This document shows, in pieces, positions 1-8,963 of a DNA stretch of 64,000 nucleotides. The stretch is from Paenibacillus periandrae (GTDB lineage: Bacteria; Bacillota; Bacilli; Paenibacillales; NBRC-103111), in NCBI RefSeq assembly GCF_022458865.1, contig NZ_JAJNMU010000004.1:62001-126000 (forward strand), given 5' to 3'. The notes beneath the pieces were generated by a model that did not search any database, had not been told where the DNA came from, and saw only the letters and a list, made by a program, of their open reading frames with translations. Numbering within the stretch: the first letter of the stretch is position 1; every line of letters begins with the position of its first letter. The position numbers and the translations under genes were made by a program.

Positions 1-439
1 GCTCGCTCGATAGGGAAACGACCGGTTCCGGTTTGACATACTTCGTGTAATGATACAAATGTCCGTCCAAGGTGTAGATGGAAATGCTCTGTACGTAGGA
101 TTTGGGATAGGAAAAGTTAAATAATATCGGGTTTAATCTGTAGCCTATCGTTTCCTTTTCAATCGGATTGGAAGCTTTATAAAAATCAAACAGATTGCTT
201 TGAATAGCAGGATCGATAGAAATGGAAAGAGTTAGTTCTTCAATATTTTGCATATATAAATCCAGCATTTCAGAAAATTGCTTCGCTATAATCTTGGATA
301 AGGAAAAGGTTTGGCTCTTGATATCGCTCGTATTTTTGTAATAAAAAATACCGCAGGTGATGCCGACGATGACCAAGGCAACAATTGAAAAGGAAATAAA
401 CATCTTGGTTTTGAGCATCCGGTCATTCCATCGCCACAC
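1..439 (-). CDS. YesM-like sensor histidine kinase, N-terminal part (runs off the window)
   Basis: I read this frame directly from the bases. A GTG start at 439 follows an AAGGAGGG ribosome binding site. The first ~146 residues have a short basic N-terminus, one membrane segment (about residues 13-32, FSIVALVIVGITCGIFYY), then an extracytoplasmic sensor part with alternating helices that fits the dCache-type domain of YesM kinases. The catalytic HisKA/HATPase part lies outside the window, so the kinase assignment rests on the N-terminal architecture and context. It starts 28 bp after the stop of the AraC-family gene upstream and is probably co-transcribed with it. An AraC protein with a membrane sensor N-terminus is the alternative. 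Confidence 0.65.
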   Translation of the reverse strand, partial: MWRWNDRMLKTKMFISFSIVALVIVGITCGIFYYKNTSDIKSQTFSLSKIIAKQFSEMLDLYMQNIEELTLSISIDPAIQSNLFDFYKASNPIEKETIGYRLNPILFNFSYPKSYVQSISIYTLDGHLYHYTKYVKPEPVVSLSSE

Positions 440-467
440 AGGAAACCCTCCTTTCCATTCATAGGTT

Positions 468-1361
468 TCAAGAGGATTCCCGATATTTGCCCGGGGAGCA
501 GCCAACCCGACGATGAAACAGCCTGCTAAAAAAAGCCGGGTCCTCATAGCCGACTCTGCCCGCCACGGTAATGACCTTCTCGTCCGTTTCCTTCAGCAGG
601 TGTTTGGCTCGCTCAATACGAATTTGATGAAGCATATCCACGACTGTCATGCCCATCGATTGTTTAAAAATCCGGTTCAATTGTCTGGAGCTGATCGTAA
701 ACAGCTCGCACAAAACGGGTATCGATACTTTCTTATCATAATTCCGCTCCAAATAACCATATATTCGGCGGATCAGCATATGCTTGGATTGGTTGCGTAC
801 CGGTTCTTTGCCGCATTGCCCTTGTGCCTGCTGGTATGAGCGTGAAAGCATAATAAGCAGCTCCACCATTTGCAGCCGAATTAAGGTTTCAGAGCCGGAT
901 TGCCGGTTGTCAAATTCGCCCATCATCGTTTCCAGCAGACTTAAGGCACGTGCCCCATCCGGTCCCGACATGTTCAGGCAGCGGTGAAAACGTTCTCTTT
1001 TGTCCATAAAAGGATGCACATAAAAGTAATCCATGGACTGTGATATCCCGAGATCAAGCAGCCAATTGCCTTGAATCAGATCCGACAAAAACAGGCAATT
1101 GATAATTTCAAGCTCCTTGCCCGGCTGGATGCTGTACGTATGGACCTCACCCGGGTTAATAATAAATACGTCGCCAGTGCGAATTTCATAATAGTGGCCC
1201 TCGAACACATGCTGACCTTCGCCGCGGATCACGTATACCAGTTCAACAAAATCGTGACCGTGCAATAACGGAACATGCTCGTGATCGTGATAAAATCTTT
1301 TGATCCAAAAGGGAAAAGATTGTTCCTTAATGAACTGGCTGCTGTGCAGCTGTCTCTCCAT
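468..1361 (-). CDS. AraC-family transcriptional regulator with cupin sensor domain
   Basis: 297 residues. The N-terminal ~100 residues form a cupin-like ligand-binding domain (histidine-rich HVPLLHGHDFVELVYV, then GDVFIINPGEVHTY). The C-terminal ~100 residues carry the two helix-turn-helix motifs of AraC proteins (VSIPVLCELFTISSRQLNRIFK; VAGRVGYEDPAFFSRLF). This is the usual layout of soluble sugar-responsive activators. It lies downstream of a binding-protein gene on the same strand, separated by 354 bp with a terminator-like hairpin, so it is probably a separate unit leading into the kinase fragment. It likely activates a neighbouring sugar-uptake or glycosidase operon; the ligand cannot be read from the sequence. 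Confidence 0.9.
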   Translation of the reverse strand: MERQLHSSQFIKEQSFPFWIKRFYHDHEHVPLLHGHDFVELVYVIRGEGQHVFEGHYYEIRTGDVFIINPGEVHTYSIQPGKELEIINCLFLSDLIQGNWLLDLGISQSMDYFYVHPFMDKRERFHRCLNMSGPDGARALSLLETMMGEFDNRQSGSETLIRLQMVELLIMLSRSYQQAQGQCGKEPVRNQSKHMLIRRIYGYLERNYDKKVSIPVLCELFTISSRQLNRIFKQSMGMTVVDMLHQIRIERAKHLLKETDEKVITVAGRVGYEDPAFFSRLFHRRVGCSPGKYRESS

Positions 1362-1637
1362 TCAAATAACCTCCCTGAGCAAATCATGGATAACTCCTTG
1401 TGTAAGGTGGCTTTCAATATCAGTTGAGGAGGGCTGGACGTTTGATTCATCTTATGCTTGCATTTACCTTTATAATACGGCAGGAATAAACTTCCATCAT
1501 GGTCAATATAGACATTATTATAGCGTATTTGTACATTTTGCTGAACTCAAATAAGAAAAATCCGTGTTTTAAATGTAGCTTTTCTTGCAATATCAGAATA
1601 TTCAGCTCTGCTGAAAACTTATACGCTGATATTATAA
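1362..1637. other. Intergenic, upstream of the AraC gene
   Basis: AT-rich stretch without a convincing gene. The ORFs here lack ribosome binding sites and have improbable composition. It presumably carries the promoter of the leftward AraC gene; TATAAT-like hexamers occur (for example near 1470 and 1511), but none has a clear -35 partner. Confidence 0.4.
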
Positions 1638-1665
1638 ATAAGCCTATGGATTCCCATAAGCTTAT
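1638..1665 (-). terminator. Terminator-like hairpin after the binding-protein gene
   Basis: Inverted repeat ATAAGC..GCTTAT with an inner ATGG/CCAT pair and a 4-nt loop, followed on the minus strand by an AT-rich tail (TTATAATAT). It lies 51 bp beyond the stop of the gene ending at 1716, in the right place to end the leftward transport operon. Confidence 0.55.
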
Positions 1666-1715
1666 TCGATATACAGTTAATTTTGGGGTCAATCGCTTGC
1701 TTGTACCGTGCACGA

Positions 1716-3284
1716 TTACTTTTTCATCTCCTGGAACGCCTTCTTCTGCTCCTCCAGCACTTCATTGCCGCCGGTTTTCATGTATTCCGCGACCATATCA
1801 TCGTAGAGCTTGTCAAAATCGGCTGGCTTGGCGGTAACGGTTTTTACATAAATTTCGAGTCCTTTATCGCCCAGTGTCTGATTGTACTTGATTTGCGCCT
1901 CAATAGGTCGGTTAAACCGCGCGGGCAATTGTCCGTCCTGATCGCCAACCTTGATGCTGCTCATCGTAAAATCCTTATACTTCGGATCTGCGGCATTGGC
2001 TTTTAATGTTTTCTCGGGGTCTCCCATATCCTTACCGTTGATCAGCATACTATAATCGAGATAGTTGTACATGACCTTTTTGGCCTCATCCGTATCTATG
2101 ATCACAGGAAGTCCATCATCACCCTTTTTGTAGGTCACACCCTCCGTACCATTTTGCAGATCAAAGATCACCTTATAGTCGGACATCCAGTTTAAGAACT
2201 TAATGACCTCAACAGCTCTTTTGCTCGATTTGGGAATTGCGATATGGGCAGACAACGGATGATAAATTTGCTTGACGTGCTTGCCCTCAAAGTTGGTGAA
2301 TGGATCAACGGGAAGCAGTGTGGCTGTCGGCACATTTTTCTGAAGCGTCGAGTAATAGGCTTGATATACAGGTTCATTCGTATTCGTAATGGCAAATCCG
2401 ATAAGACCGTTAACCAGATCGGCTTGAAACTTCTTGCCATCCTTATCCAGAGCAAAGTCTGGACTGATTAACCCTTCGTTATACAGCTTGTTTAAGAACT
2501 TGTACCCGTCCTTATTACCCGGCTTAACCAAATCAGGCAGAGAGCTGTATTCCTCCTCCGTCATCTTCTTCCAGAATGATCTCACCAGTGGGTCAATATT
2601 GCCGTTGGACCTGATTCCGTAAGGAATGACCTTGCCTCCCGTGCCGCCGGGGTCTTTTTCTTTAAACGCTTTCAAAACCGTATAAAACTCGTCCGTTGTT
2701 TTGGGAGGCTGCATGCCGAGCTTATCGAGCCAATCCTTTCTGATGATGGGAGTTTGAGCTGCTATAATAATTCTTTTTGCCGGAATTGTATACTGCTTGC
2801 CACTAAAATTCCCATAGCTGAGCAATTGCTCCCCAAGATATTTTTTCAAATTAGGCCCATATTGGTTCAGCAATTCCCCGAGCTCAGTTAAGCCTCCCTG
2901 CTTGACCCAGTTCTGAACAGCAGGATCGCTGTAGGTAAATATCATATCAGGCGCTTCATTGGCCGACATTAACACGTTAAGCTTCGGTACTTCCTCTGTC
3001 CGTGGAACCGTTACGAATTCCAGCTTGATATTGTTGGGATCGCCAAACTTTTCCTGCATATATTTGACAAAGTAGCTTTCTGTGAGCGGCGGAGCACCTG
3101 GAGGGGTATTGCCGCGGTCGAACAGCTCAATTTTTAATGTGACGGGAGCACCTTTCTTGCCACTATCCGACGCACCGCCACTTGGACTTTCCCCGCCCGA
3201 GCAGGCAGCAAGCGTCCCGCCCAGCAGCGTGATTGCGAGCGTACTACCCAGTGCCCGATATGCAGATTTCTTGTTCAGTTTCAT
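1716..3284 (-). CDS. Extracellular solute-binding lipoprotein of an oligosaccharide ABC importer (LipO/YtcQ type)
   Basis: 522 residues from the ATG at 3284. The open frame extends further upstream, but that part overlaps the preceding permease gene and has no signal sequence. From 3284 there is a textbook lipoprotein signal: MKLNKK, a hydrophobic core and the lipobox LAAC with Cys28, then a Ser/Gly-rich linker. The body is a large periplasmic-binding-type domain typical of the ~500-residue family 1 binding proteins of Paenibacillus. It is the last gene of a leftward set with two permeases (33 bp gap). No ATPase gene is nearby; such importers commonly use a shared MsmX-type ATPase encoded elsewhere. 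The substrate is probably an oligosaccharide from plant polymers (inference). Confidence 0.92.
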   Translation of the reverse strand: MKLNKKSAYRALGSTLAITLLGGTLAACSGGESPSGGASDSGKKGAPVTLKIELFDRGNTPPGAPPLTESYFVKYMQEKFGDPNNIKLEFVTVPRTEEVPKLNVLMSANEAPDMIFTYSDPAVQNWVKQGGLTELGELLNQYGPNLKKYLGEQLLSYGNFSGKQYTIPAKRIIIAAQTPIIRKDWLDKLGMQPPKTTDEFYTVLKAFKEKDPGGTGGKVIPYGIRSNGNIDPLVRSFWKKMTEEEYSSLPDLVKPGNKDGYKFLNKLYNEGLISPDFALDKDGKKFQADLVNGLIGFAITNTNEPVYQAYYSTLQKNVPTATLLPVDPFTNFEGKHVKQIYHPLSAHIAIPKSSKRAVEVIKFLNWMSDYKVIFDLQNGTEGVTYKKGDDGLPVIIDTDEAKKVMYNYLDYSMLINGKDMGDPEKTLKANAADPKYKDFTMSSIKVGDQDGQLPARFNRPIEAQIKYNQTLGDKGLEIYVKTVTAKPADFDKLYDDMVAEYMKTGGNEVLEEQKKAFQEMKK

Positions 3285-3316
3285 CGCAGTCCACTCTCCA
3301 TTCGGATTATTTACCC

Positions 3317-4189
3317 TCAACCTTTTACCGCACCAATCATCATTCCGGAAATAAAATAGCGCTGCAGCCACGGATAAACCAGCAAGATAGGAACGGTTGC
3401 AAACATAATGCTCGCTGCCTTGAGGCTTTCGGGAATAGGAGCCGTTGCGCTCATCCCTTCTGTGGCCATCGAATCGCTCATCTGATTGCTGATCACGAGC
3501 TGATACAGCTTGAGCTGGATCGGATACAGATCCTGGTTCGTAATATAAAACAGCGCATCCATAAATGCGTTCCATCTGCCTACGGCATAAAATAAGCTGA
3601 GCGTCGCAAGAACAGGCATCGACAGTGGAAGCACGATCCGAATCAAAGTTCCAAAATGAGAGCTTCCATCCATGCGCGCCGACTCTTCAAGCTCCTCAGG
3701 AATTGAGGTGAAAAAGGACTTCAAAATAATTAAATAAAAAGCATTGACCATTCCCGGAAGCACCAGCGCCCAGATTGTATTGGTCAGCTTCAGCGATTTA
3801 ACGAGCAAATACTCAGGTATCAGCCCTCCGCTGAAAAACATCGTAAACAAAATCATCAACAGAAAAAAATCTCTGCCCTTCAGCCTGCTCTTCGTCAACG
3901 GATATGCGGCGCAAATCGTCATCACCATACAAATCGTAGTAAACAGGACGACCAGCAGGATCGTAAACAAGAGTGATTTAAACATCTTCACGTCCTTGAG
4001 CACGGTTTCATAGGCCAAGGTGCTCCATTCCACCGGAAACAGCGTGACTTGATTCGATAATATAGCCGCATTGGAGCTAAGCGAAATGGAAACCAAATGC
4101 AGAATCGGCACAAGGCACAGGAAAGATGCAAAGGTTACTACGGTAATGATGCACGCATTGATAATTTTATCATTCACGCTGGTTGTCAC
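3317..4189 (-). CDS. Carbohydrate ABC transporter permease (YtcP type)
   Basis: 290 residues with six predicted membrane segments. The inner EAA-type loop that contacts the ATPase is visible as EELEESARMDGSSHFGTLIR. The C-terminus ends in GMMIGAVKG, the usual ending of YtcP-class permeases. GTG start at 4189, seven bases after a GGGGGAAG ribosome binding site. It lies 13 bp after the LplB-type permease and 33 bp before the binding protein, so the three are one operon. It forms a heterodimer with the product of 4203-5177. Confidence 0.93.
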   Translation of the reverse strand: MTTSVNDKIINACIITVVTFASFLCLVPILHLVSISLSSNAAILSNQVTLFPVEWSTLAYETVLKDVKMFKSLLFTILLVVLFTTICMVMTICAAYPLTKSRLKGRDFFLLMILFTMFFSGGLIPEYLLVKSLKLTNTIWALVLPGMVNAFYLIILKSFFTSIPEELEESARMDGSSHFGTLIRIVLPLSMPVLATLSLFYAVGRWNAFMDALFYITNQDLYPIQLKLYQLVISNQMSDSMATEGMSATAPIPESLKAASIMFATVPILLVYPWLQRYFISGMMIGAVKG

Positions 4190-4202
4190 TCAGCTTCCCC
4201 CT

Positions 4203-5177
4203 TTACCATATGCCTTGGTCGGTCACTTTTTTGGAAATATAATTTGATGAGAGCAGGAAAATTAAACCGACCACAGCCTGAAACAATCCGATAGCCGTTG
4301 CGATTGAGAAGCGGGCCGATTGCACACCTACCTTGTACACATAGGTACTGATAACATCGGATACATCGGTAACTAGAGGATTCGCCAGCACGTATGGCCG
4401 CTCAAATCCGATACTCGCCATATGGCCAATGTTAATGATAAGCAGGATCATAATCGTGGGCTTGATGCCTGGCAGCGTAATATTCCATATTTTCCGCAGT
4501 CGTCCAGCCCCGTCCACTGCAGCCGCTTCATACAGCTCCTTGTTAATACCGGTCAATGCGGCCAAATAAATGATCGTGCCCCATCCCGCATTTTGCCAAA
4601 CTCCTGAGCCTACATAAGTAAGGATCCAATATACCGGATCTGTCAGGAATGGAATAACGCCAAGTCCCGACGCTTTCAATAAATGATTCACCAACCCTGT
4701 ATTGGTGGACAACAGCTGATAAACCATCCCGCCTATAATGACCCAGGAAATGAAATGCGGCAAATACAAAATCGTTTGCGTGCCTTTTTTAAACCATTTG
4801 ATTTGAATTTCATTTAACAATAGTGCCAATACAATGGGTGCGGGGAATGAAACGATCAGATCCAGCAGGTTGAGCAGAAGCGTGTTGCGCAGTACCTTAT
4901 AGAAATCCTTCATCAGAAAAATCTCACGAAAGGCATCCAACCCCGCCCACGGGCTACTCCAGACTCCCTGAAACATATTAAATTCCTTAAATGCAATCGT
5001 TACGCCATACATCGGTATATATTTGAATACCAAAAAATACAGCATCGGCACGAACAGCAAGGCATAGAGCTGCCAATCCTGGCCAATGGGAAACCTTCTC
5101 TTCAGCTTTACTGACGCTTGCGGTAAAGATTCCGAGCTAACGACGGTACCTCCTGCTGCAGATTTCTTGCCCGGCAT
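4203..5177 (-). CDS. Sugar ABC transporter permease (LplB type)
   Basis: 324 residues. It has a cytoplasmic basic N-terminal tail, then six membrane segments beginning with LYALLFVPMLYFLVFKYIPMYG, the signature first helix of LplB-class permeases. The EAA loop is NKELYEAAAVDGAGRLRKIW. The start at 5177 follows GGAGGTAG. It is the first gene of the leftward transport set and follows the membrane AraC regulator after 181 bp that carry a catabolite-response-like site. Confidence 0.93.
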   Translation of the reverse strand: MPGKKSAAGGTVVSSESLPQASVKLKRRFPIGQDWQLYALLFVPMLYFLVFKYIPMYGVTIAFKEFNMFQGVWSSPWAGLDAFREIFLMKDFYKVLRNTLLLNLLDLIVSFPAPIVLALLLNEIQIKWFKKGTQTILYLPHFISWVIIGGMVYQLLSTNTGLVNHLLKASGLGVIPFLTDPVYWILTYVGSGVWQNAGWGTIIYLAALTGINKELYEAAAVDGAGRLRKIWNITLPGIKPTIMILLIINIGHMASIGFERPYVLANPLVTDVSDVISTYVYKVGVQSARFSIATAIGLFQAVVGLIFLLSSNYISKKVTDQGIW

Positions 5178-5269
5178 AGGCTACCTCCTTTTCTGTGTAA
5201 TGTAAGGTAAACTTTAAAGCAGCAGCGGAAGAGGATCAATTTACATGAATCGCCGCTTAACGATTTGTT

Positions 5270-5283
5270 AGAAAACGCTTCCA
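5270..5283. promoter_or_regulatory. Catabolite-response-element-like site
   Basis: The minus-strand 14-mer TGGAAGCGTTTTCT matches the CcpA cre consensus TGWAANCGNTNWCA at 12 of 14 positions. It lies about 95 bp upstream of the first permease gene. Weaker relatives with a TGGAARCGNTTT core sit upstream of the dehydrogenase (near 8820-8831) and the second binding protein (near 12053-12065). Role inferred. Confidence 0.45.
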
Positions 5284-5358
5284 TTTGCTCGCTTAACCTT
5301 TTGTGTTCACTTAACAATTCCGATCAATATTAGCCTTCGCCCCAGGCAGGGATGGAGT

Positions 5359-7608
5359 TTATCGCCCCTCGGCACGTTTCCGATAATCCCCCGGAGGTAA
5401 TCCGAACATATTCTTGAAGGCTCTGTGAAATGAAATGACATGGACGTAACCAACCTGCTCCGCGATATCCTGTACGGGCAGTGACGTATTCAACAGGAGC
5501 TGTTGAGCTGCCTCCAACCGTTTTCTAAGCATGTAATCAATAAATTTTTCACCGAATTCTTCCTTAAACAGCTTGCTCAAATAACGTGGATTCATCCCGA
5601 AACGATCACTGATCTGGTTCAAGGACAAATTCGAATCGGCATAATGAAGCTCAATATACTCTTTCACCCGTCCAATGAGCACATAATTATTTTTGACGGA
5701 CCGCAGAGAGCATATTTTATTTTCCAATACGGAGAGCAGGGTTCCCAACCGGTCTCGCCATTCATCCAGAGTTTCCGACCCATTGGCTATCGCTTCAAAT
5801 TCCGAATCATATTCATTGTGAAGCAGATGGTTCACTTCGTCCGCCATCTCCAGCAATTCTTTATGCAAATGATACATCATATAATTCGTAATGGTTTCCA
5901 TGTCTGTTTGTGAAAATCGCCCTTTTTTTAACTCCTGATACAACCCAGTTAAATGGAACTGCCATTGTCCGTCACTCATCCGAAAAGACCTCGCTATCGT
6001 CCGGGCCAATTGCAGATGCGGGATAATACGGCCTTCTGCCTTGGATTGCAGGTCCCAGCTCCCTATCATGGCGCCTAGGCCAAATACCGGCTTATACGAT
6101 ACGTGTTCCTTTGCCTCCGAATAGGACTCGGTGATCTCACCCGGATACTGAATCTCCGAGCCGATTCCTACAGAAACCGTAAAGCCCAGGTTGCTTAAGG
6201 TCCATGCCTGCACTTTTTTCATCACATCACATACCGCAGCCTGATTCTGCTCCTGATCACTGTTGAGGTACAGAACAACCGCCATCTGCTGGGGTTCAAA
6301 CCATTCGTTCCAAACAAATAACTGATCATTGTGGGCAATTTCCTGAAGTACATTGCTAAGCACAAATTTAAGCAGGTATTGGTCTCTCGTATTATAGGTC
6401 TTGGTAAATTGTGAAAAACGGTCAATCTCCACAATGACAGCTGTGAGTCGATGAAACTGGGTAGGCAGCTGAAGATTCTCCATCTCCTGCTTCCACGACT
6501 TGTCAGACCATACCTTGTGACCCTCCAGCCAATCAAAGAGCACCTGTCTTTTGCGAATGAGCAGATCATCCTTATGCAGCTGCTCATATTGACCAGCTCT
6601 TTCCAATAAATCATCAATCGCGTACTCGATATATTTTAACTCATCCTTCTCTGAGCGCTTGACCAGCTCTCCGCTTTTACGTTTGGAATAGTTCTGAATG
6701 CGCCCTGCAATGGCTTGAATCGGTTTATAATTGCGGTGTGTAATATAGGTTAGCCCGACAAGTCCGGATAGGATGGCTATGAATCCGACAACGATCCAAA
6801 AATCATTAAGCAACGCTAACAGTGAAAATCGTTTATCACTTTGTGCCGATACATACCCCCAGCCTGTATACTCCGATTTTGTAAATAGCCGATTGGTTCC
6901 TTCATGAGCGGCAGTTGATTCCTGAAGAGTGTGTTTGAGGTTAAACGGCTCCAGCTTCGAGGTCAACAGCTCGATCGGGCCGGTATCTGATCGAACCAAA
7001 TCTTTAATAAACCCGTTCAAAGCCTGTAAATGGATATTAACGACAATAGCACCCTGCTTTTCACCAATATAGGGATAATATTTGATCAGCGATACGACAC
7101 GTTCTTCACCTATGGATTCATGAACAAACTCATTATACATTCGGGGATCGCTCCAGGTATTCGGATTCACAGCCGAATTATAGGCGGAAAGCAGAAAATC
7201 CCGATCACCAAACTGATCCAGGTTCGATAGCCCACTTCTTGATAAAACCTTGCCGGAATTGGCATTGTACACATAGATAGAATTGGAAAAGGGGAGGATG
7301 GACGAGAGTTCGTCCATTTTTTGTGAGATGCGAAAATAGTCATACAGCACTTTAGATTCCGAGGTTGAAAAAAAATCCTTCATCGTCTGGTTGGCCACGA
7401 TTTCTTTGATCACCGTGCGTTCCGCCGATTTGAGATTCGCGTCGATAGCCTGAACAACCTTCGTTGTAATCGCCTCGTTCGTCATCACGATCTGCTTCTG
7501 GACCGAATTGTTCAATACAGCGAAGAAAGAAAAAATCAGGATCGAAATGACCACAAAGAAAATAGGCGTGTAAGACAGCAGCATACGATAATACAAATTC
7601 ATCTTCAT
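5359..7608 (-). CDS. Membrane-anchored AraC-family one-component regulator
   Basis: 749 residues from the ATG at 7608; upstream in-frame codons lack a ribosome binding site, while CAGGGGGC precedes 7608. Order of parts: membrane segment at ~10-30 (LLSYTPIFFVVISILIFSFF), an extracytoplasmic sensor of ~230 residues, a second membrane segment (FWIVVGFIAILSGLVGLTYI), a HAMP-like/coiled linker, a degenerate GGDEF-like middle region, and a C-terminal AraC helix-turn-helix pair (LSLNQISDRFGMNPRYLSKLF; VQDIAEQVGYVHVISFHRAF). It joins outside sensing to DNA binding without phosphotransfer. It lies just upstream of the LplB/YtcP/binding-protein genes and is the likely activator of that importer. Confidence 0.9.
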   Translation of the reverse strand: MKMNLYYRMLLSYTPIFFVVISILIFSFFAVLNNSVQKQIVMTNEAITTKVVQAIDANLKSAERTVIKEIVANQTMKDFFSTSESKVLYDYFRISQKMDELSSILPFSNSIYVYNANSGKVLSRSGLSNLDQFGDRDFLLSAYNSAVNPNTWSDPRMYNEFVHESIGEERVVSLIKYYPYIGEKQGAIVVNIHLQALNGFIKDLVRSDTGPIELLTSKLEPFNLKHTLQESTAAHEGTNRLFTKSEYTGWGYVSAQSDKRFSLLALLNDFWIVVGFIAILSGLVGLTYITHRNYKPIQAIAGRIQNYSKRKSGELVKRSEKDELKYIEYAIDDLLERAGQYEQLHKDDLLIRKRQVLFDWLEGHKVWSDKSWKQEMENLQLPTQFHRLTAVIVEIDRFSQFTKTYNTRDQYLLKFVLSNVLQEIAHNDQLFVWNEWFEPQQMAVVLYLNSDQEQNQAAVCDVMKKVQAWTLSNLGFTVSVGIGSEIQYPGEITESYSEAKEHVSYKPVFGLGAMIGSWDLQSKAEGRIIPHLQLARTIARSFRMSDGQWQFHLTGLYQELKKGRFSQTDMETITNYMMYHLHKELLEMADEVNHLLHNEYDSEFEAIANGSETLDEWRDRLGTLLSVLENKICSLRSVKNNYVLIGRVKEYIELHYADSNLSLNQISDRFGMNPRYLSKLFKEEFGEKFIDYMLRKRLEAAQQLLLNTSLPVQDIAEQVGYVHVISFHRAFKNMFGLPPGDYRKRAEGR

Positions 7609-7723
7609 CACATTCAGCCCCCTGTACTTATTTGAACATTGAGACACATGCACGTAAATATTCCCCTATTTTACCATCTCCACTTATTTCCTACAATTAA
7701 CCCTTCATGTTTGTAAGGCTGTA

Positions 7724-7758
7724 GATAAAAAAACAACCTGCTCATCCATGAGCAGGTT
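7724..7758 (-). terminator. Rho-independent terminator of the dehydrogenase gene
   Basis: Perfect 10-bp stem AACCTGCTCA/TGAGCAGGTT with a 4-nt loop, followed on the minus strand by GTTTTTTT. It lies 17 bp after the stop codon of the gene ending at 7775. Confidence 0.9.
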
Positions 7759-7774
7759 ATTGGCCGTTCACCAA

Positions 7775-8764
7775 TTATTTATCAGCAGGATAGGTTAAAT
7801 TCCACTGTTTTCTGATCGTATCTATCGTAGTCATGATAGCAAGTGTCTCATCCAGAGGCATAATCTTGCTTTCAGTCCGCCCTTCTCGCAGGCAGGCCAT
7901 GGCCTCCTCTGCCTCAAATACAAATCCGTGTGCCTTGCGATCATCCTCGTAGGTTACCGGTTCTTCACCCGTCACCTTCAGTATGGCTGAGCGGGCCGCT
8001 AGAAATAAAGGAACATGAATATGGCCTTTAGTCCCGAATATGTAAGCATCATTGACCATAGCCAGCTGAACAGATCCATTCAGTGATGCCGCCCGCTTTC
8101 CCTCATATTCAAATAGCAGTGAAAACTGCTCGTCTACCCCGGTTTCTCCCATTCTTGCACTGCTCATGATGTTAACAGGCTGTGTACCGTATACCATCGA
8201 TATAAAGGAAATAGGATAGATACCGGCATCCAGCAGCGTTCCGCCACCTAATGCGTGATTCAGTAAACGGCTTTCCGGCTTCCAGCCGATATTAAAACCA
8301 AAATCTGCTTTAACCAGTCTAACCTCACCGATCTTCCCTTCTTCCAGCCATTGTCTTACCTTGTGAATCGCAGGCAAATGGCGTGTCCACATGGCCTCCA
8401 TCAGGAAAACACGATTTTCCTTGGCATACGTGATCATTTCCGCGGCTTCCGCGGCATTCATGGTAAATGGTTTTTCGCACAGCACCGCTTTTCCGGCCCG
8501 TAGAAATGTAAGTGTATTGTCCTTATGTGCGGGATGCAGCGTACCCACGTAGACGATATCCACCTGCGGGTCCTCAGCCAGCTGCTCCAGACTTCCATAA
8601 GCTTGCGGGATATTGAATTCCTTGGCAAAGCTCTCTGCCTTCTCCAGACTCCTTCCCGCAACGGCAACCACCTCTGCCCCTTCAGCATAAGCCAAATCCT
8701 TAACAAATTGTCTGGATATATTGCCCGGACCGGCAATGCCCCATTTGATCGTTGGCGTTGACAT
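7775..8764 (-). CDS. Gfo/Idh/MocA-family NAD(P)-dependent oxidoreductase
   Basis: 329 residues from the ATG at 8764. The GTG four codons earlier overlaps the AAGGAG ribosome binding site and is unlikely. The N-terminal Rossmann fold shows GIAGPGNISRQF. The family signature CEKPFTMN (the catalytic-site EKP) is near residue 95. The C-terminal alpha/beta domain follows (LLDAGIYPISFI). Size fits the family (330-360). It probably oxidises or reduces a sugar or sugar derivative brought in by the adjacent importers; substrate unknown. Monocistronic, with its own terminator. Confidence 0.9.
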   Translation of the reverse strand: MSTPTIKWGIAGPGNISRQFVKDLAYAEGAEVVAVAGRSLEKAESFAKEFNIPQAYGSLEQLAEDPQVDIVYVGTLHPAHKDNTLTFLRAGKAVLCEKPFTMNAAEAAEMITYAKENRVFLMEAMWTRHLPAIHKVRQWLEEGKIGEVRLVKADFGFNIGWKPESRLLNHALGGGTLLDAGIYPISFISMVYGTQPVNIMSSARMGETGVDEQFSLLFEYEGKRAASLNGSVQLAMVNDAYIFGTKGHIHVPLFLAARSAILKVTGEEPVTYEDDRKAHGFVFEAEEAMACLREGRTESKIMPLDETLAIMTTIDTIRKQWNLTYPADK

Positions 8765-8851
8765 CAGTACGCTCACTCCTTACGTTCTCATATTTATTCA
8801 TTTCAATCTTCTCATAAAAAAGCGTTTCCATCAAATAAATAGGAAAACGAA

Positions 8852-8886
8852 CAGCCCTGCACCCGTTGGAAAACCGGGTAGGGCTG
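8852..8886 (-). terminator. Terminator-like hairpin after the propeller-like gene
   Basis: AGCCCT/AGGGCT outer stem with an ACCCG/CGGGT inner stem and a 2-nt bulge, followed on the minus strand by GTTCGTTTTCC. The U tract is imperfect. It lies ~80 bp downstream of the stop at 8964 and just upstream of the dehydrogenase promoter region. Confidence 0.6.
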
Positions 8887-8963
8887 CCAAGTACCGCTAA
8901 TATGTTCTCTTAAGGGGTTGCCAACTTAACTTCAGCAGATTGTCTGCTTGCTTATGTCTCCAC

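Noticed and set aside
1447-1713. 88-codon minus-strand ORF
   Set aside because: It spans the terminator hairpin, has no ribosome binding site and shows no plausible protein features.
3285-3575. N-terminal extension of the first binding protein
   Set aside because: The upstream frame overlaps the permease gene, has no signal sequence or ribosome binding site, and the lipoprotein signal begins exactly at 3284.
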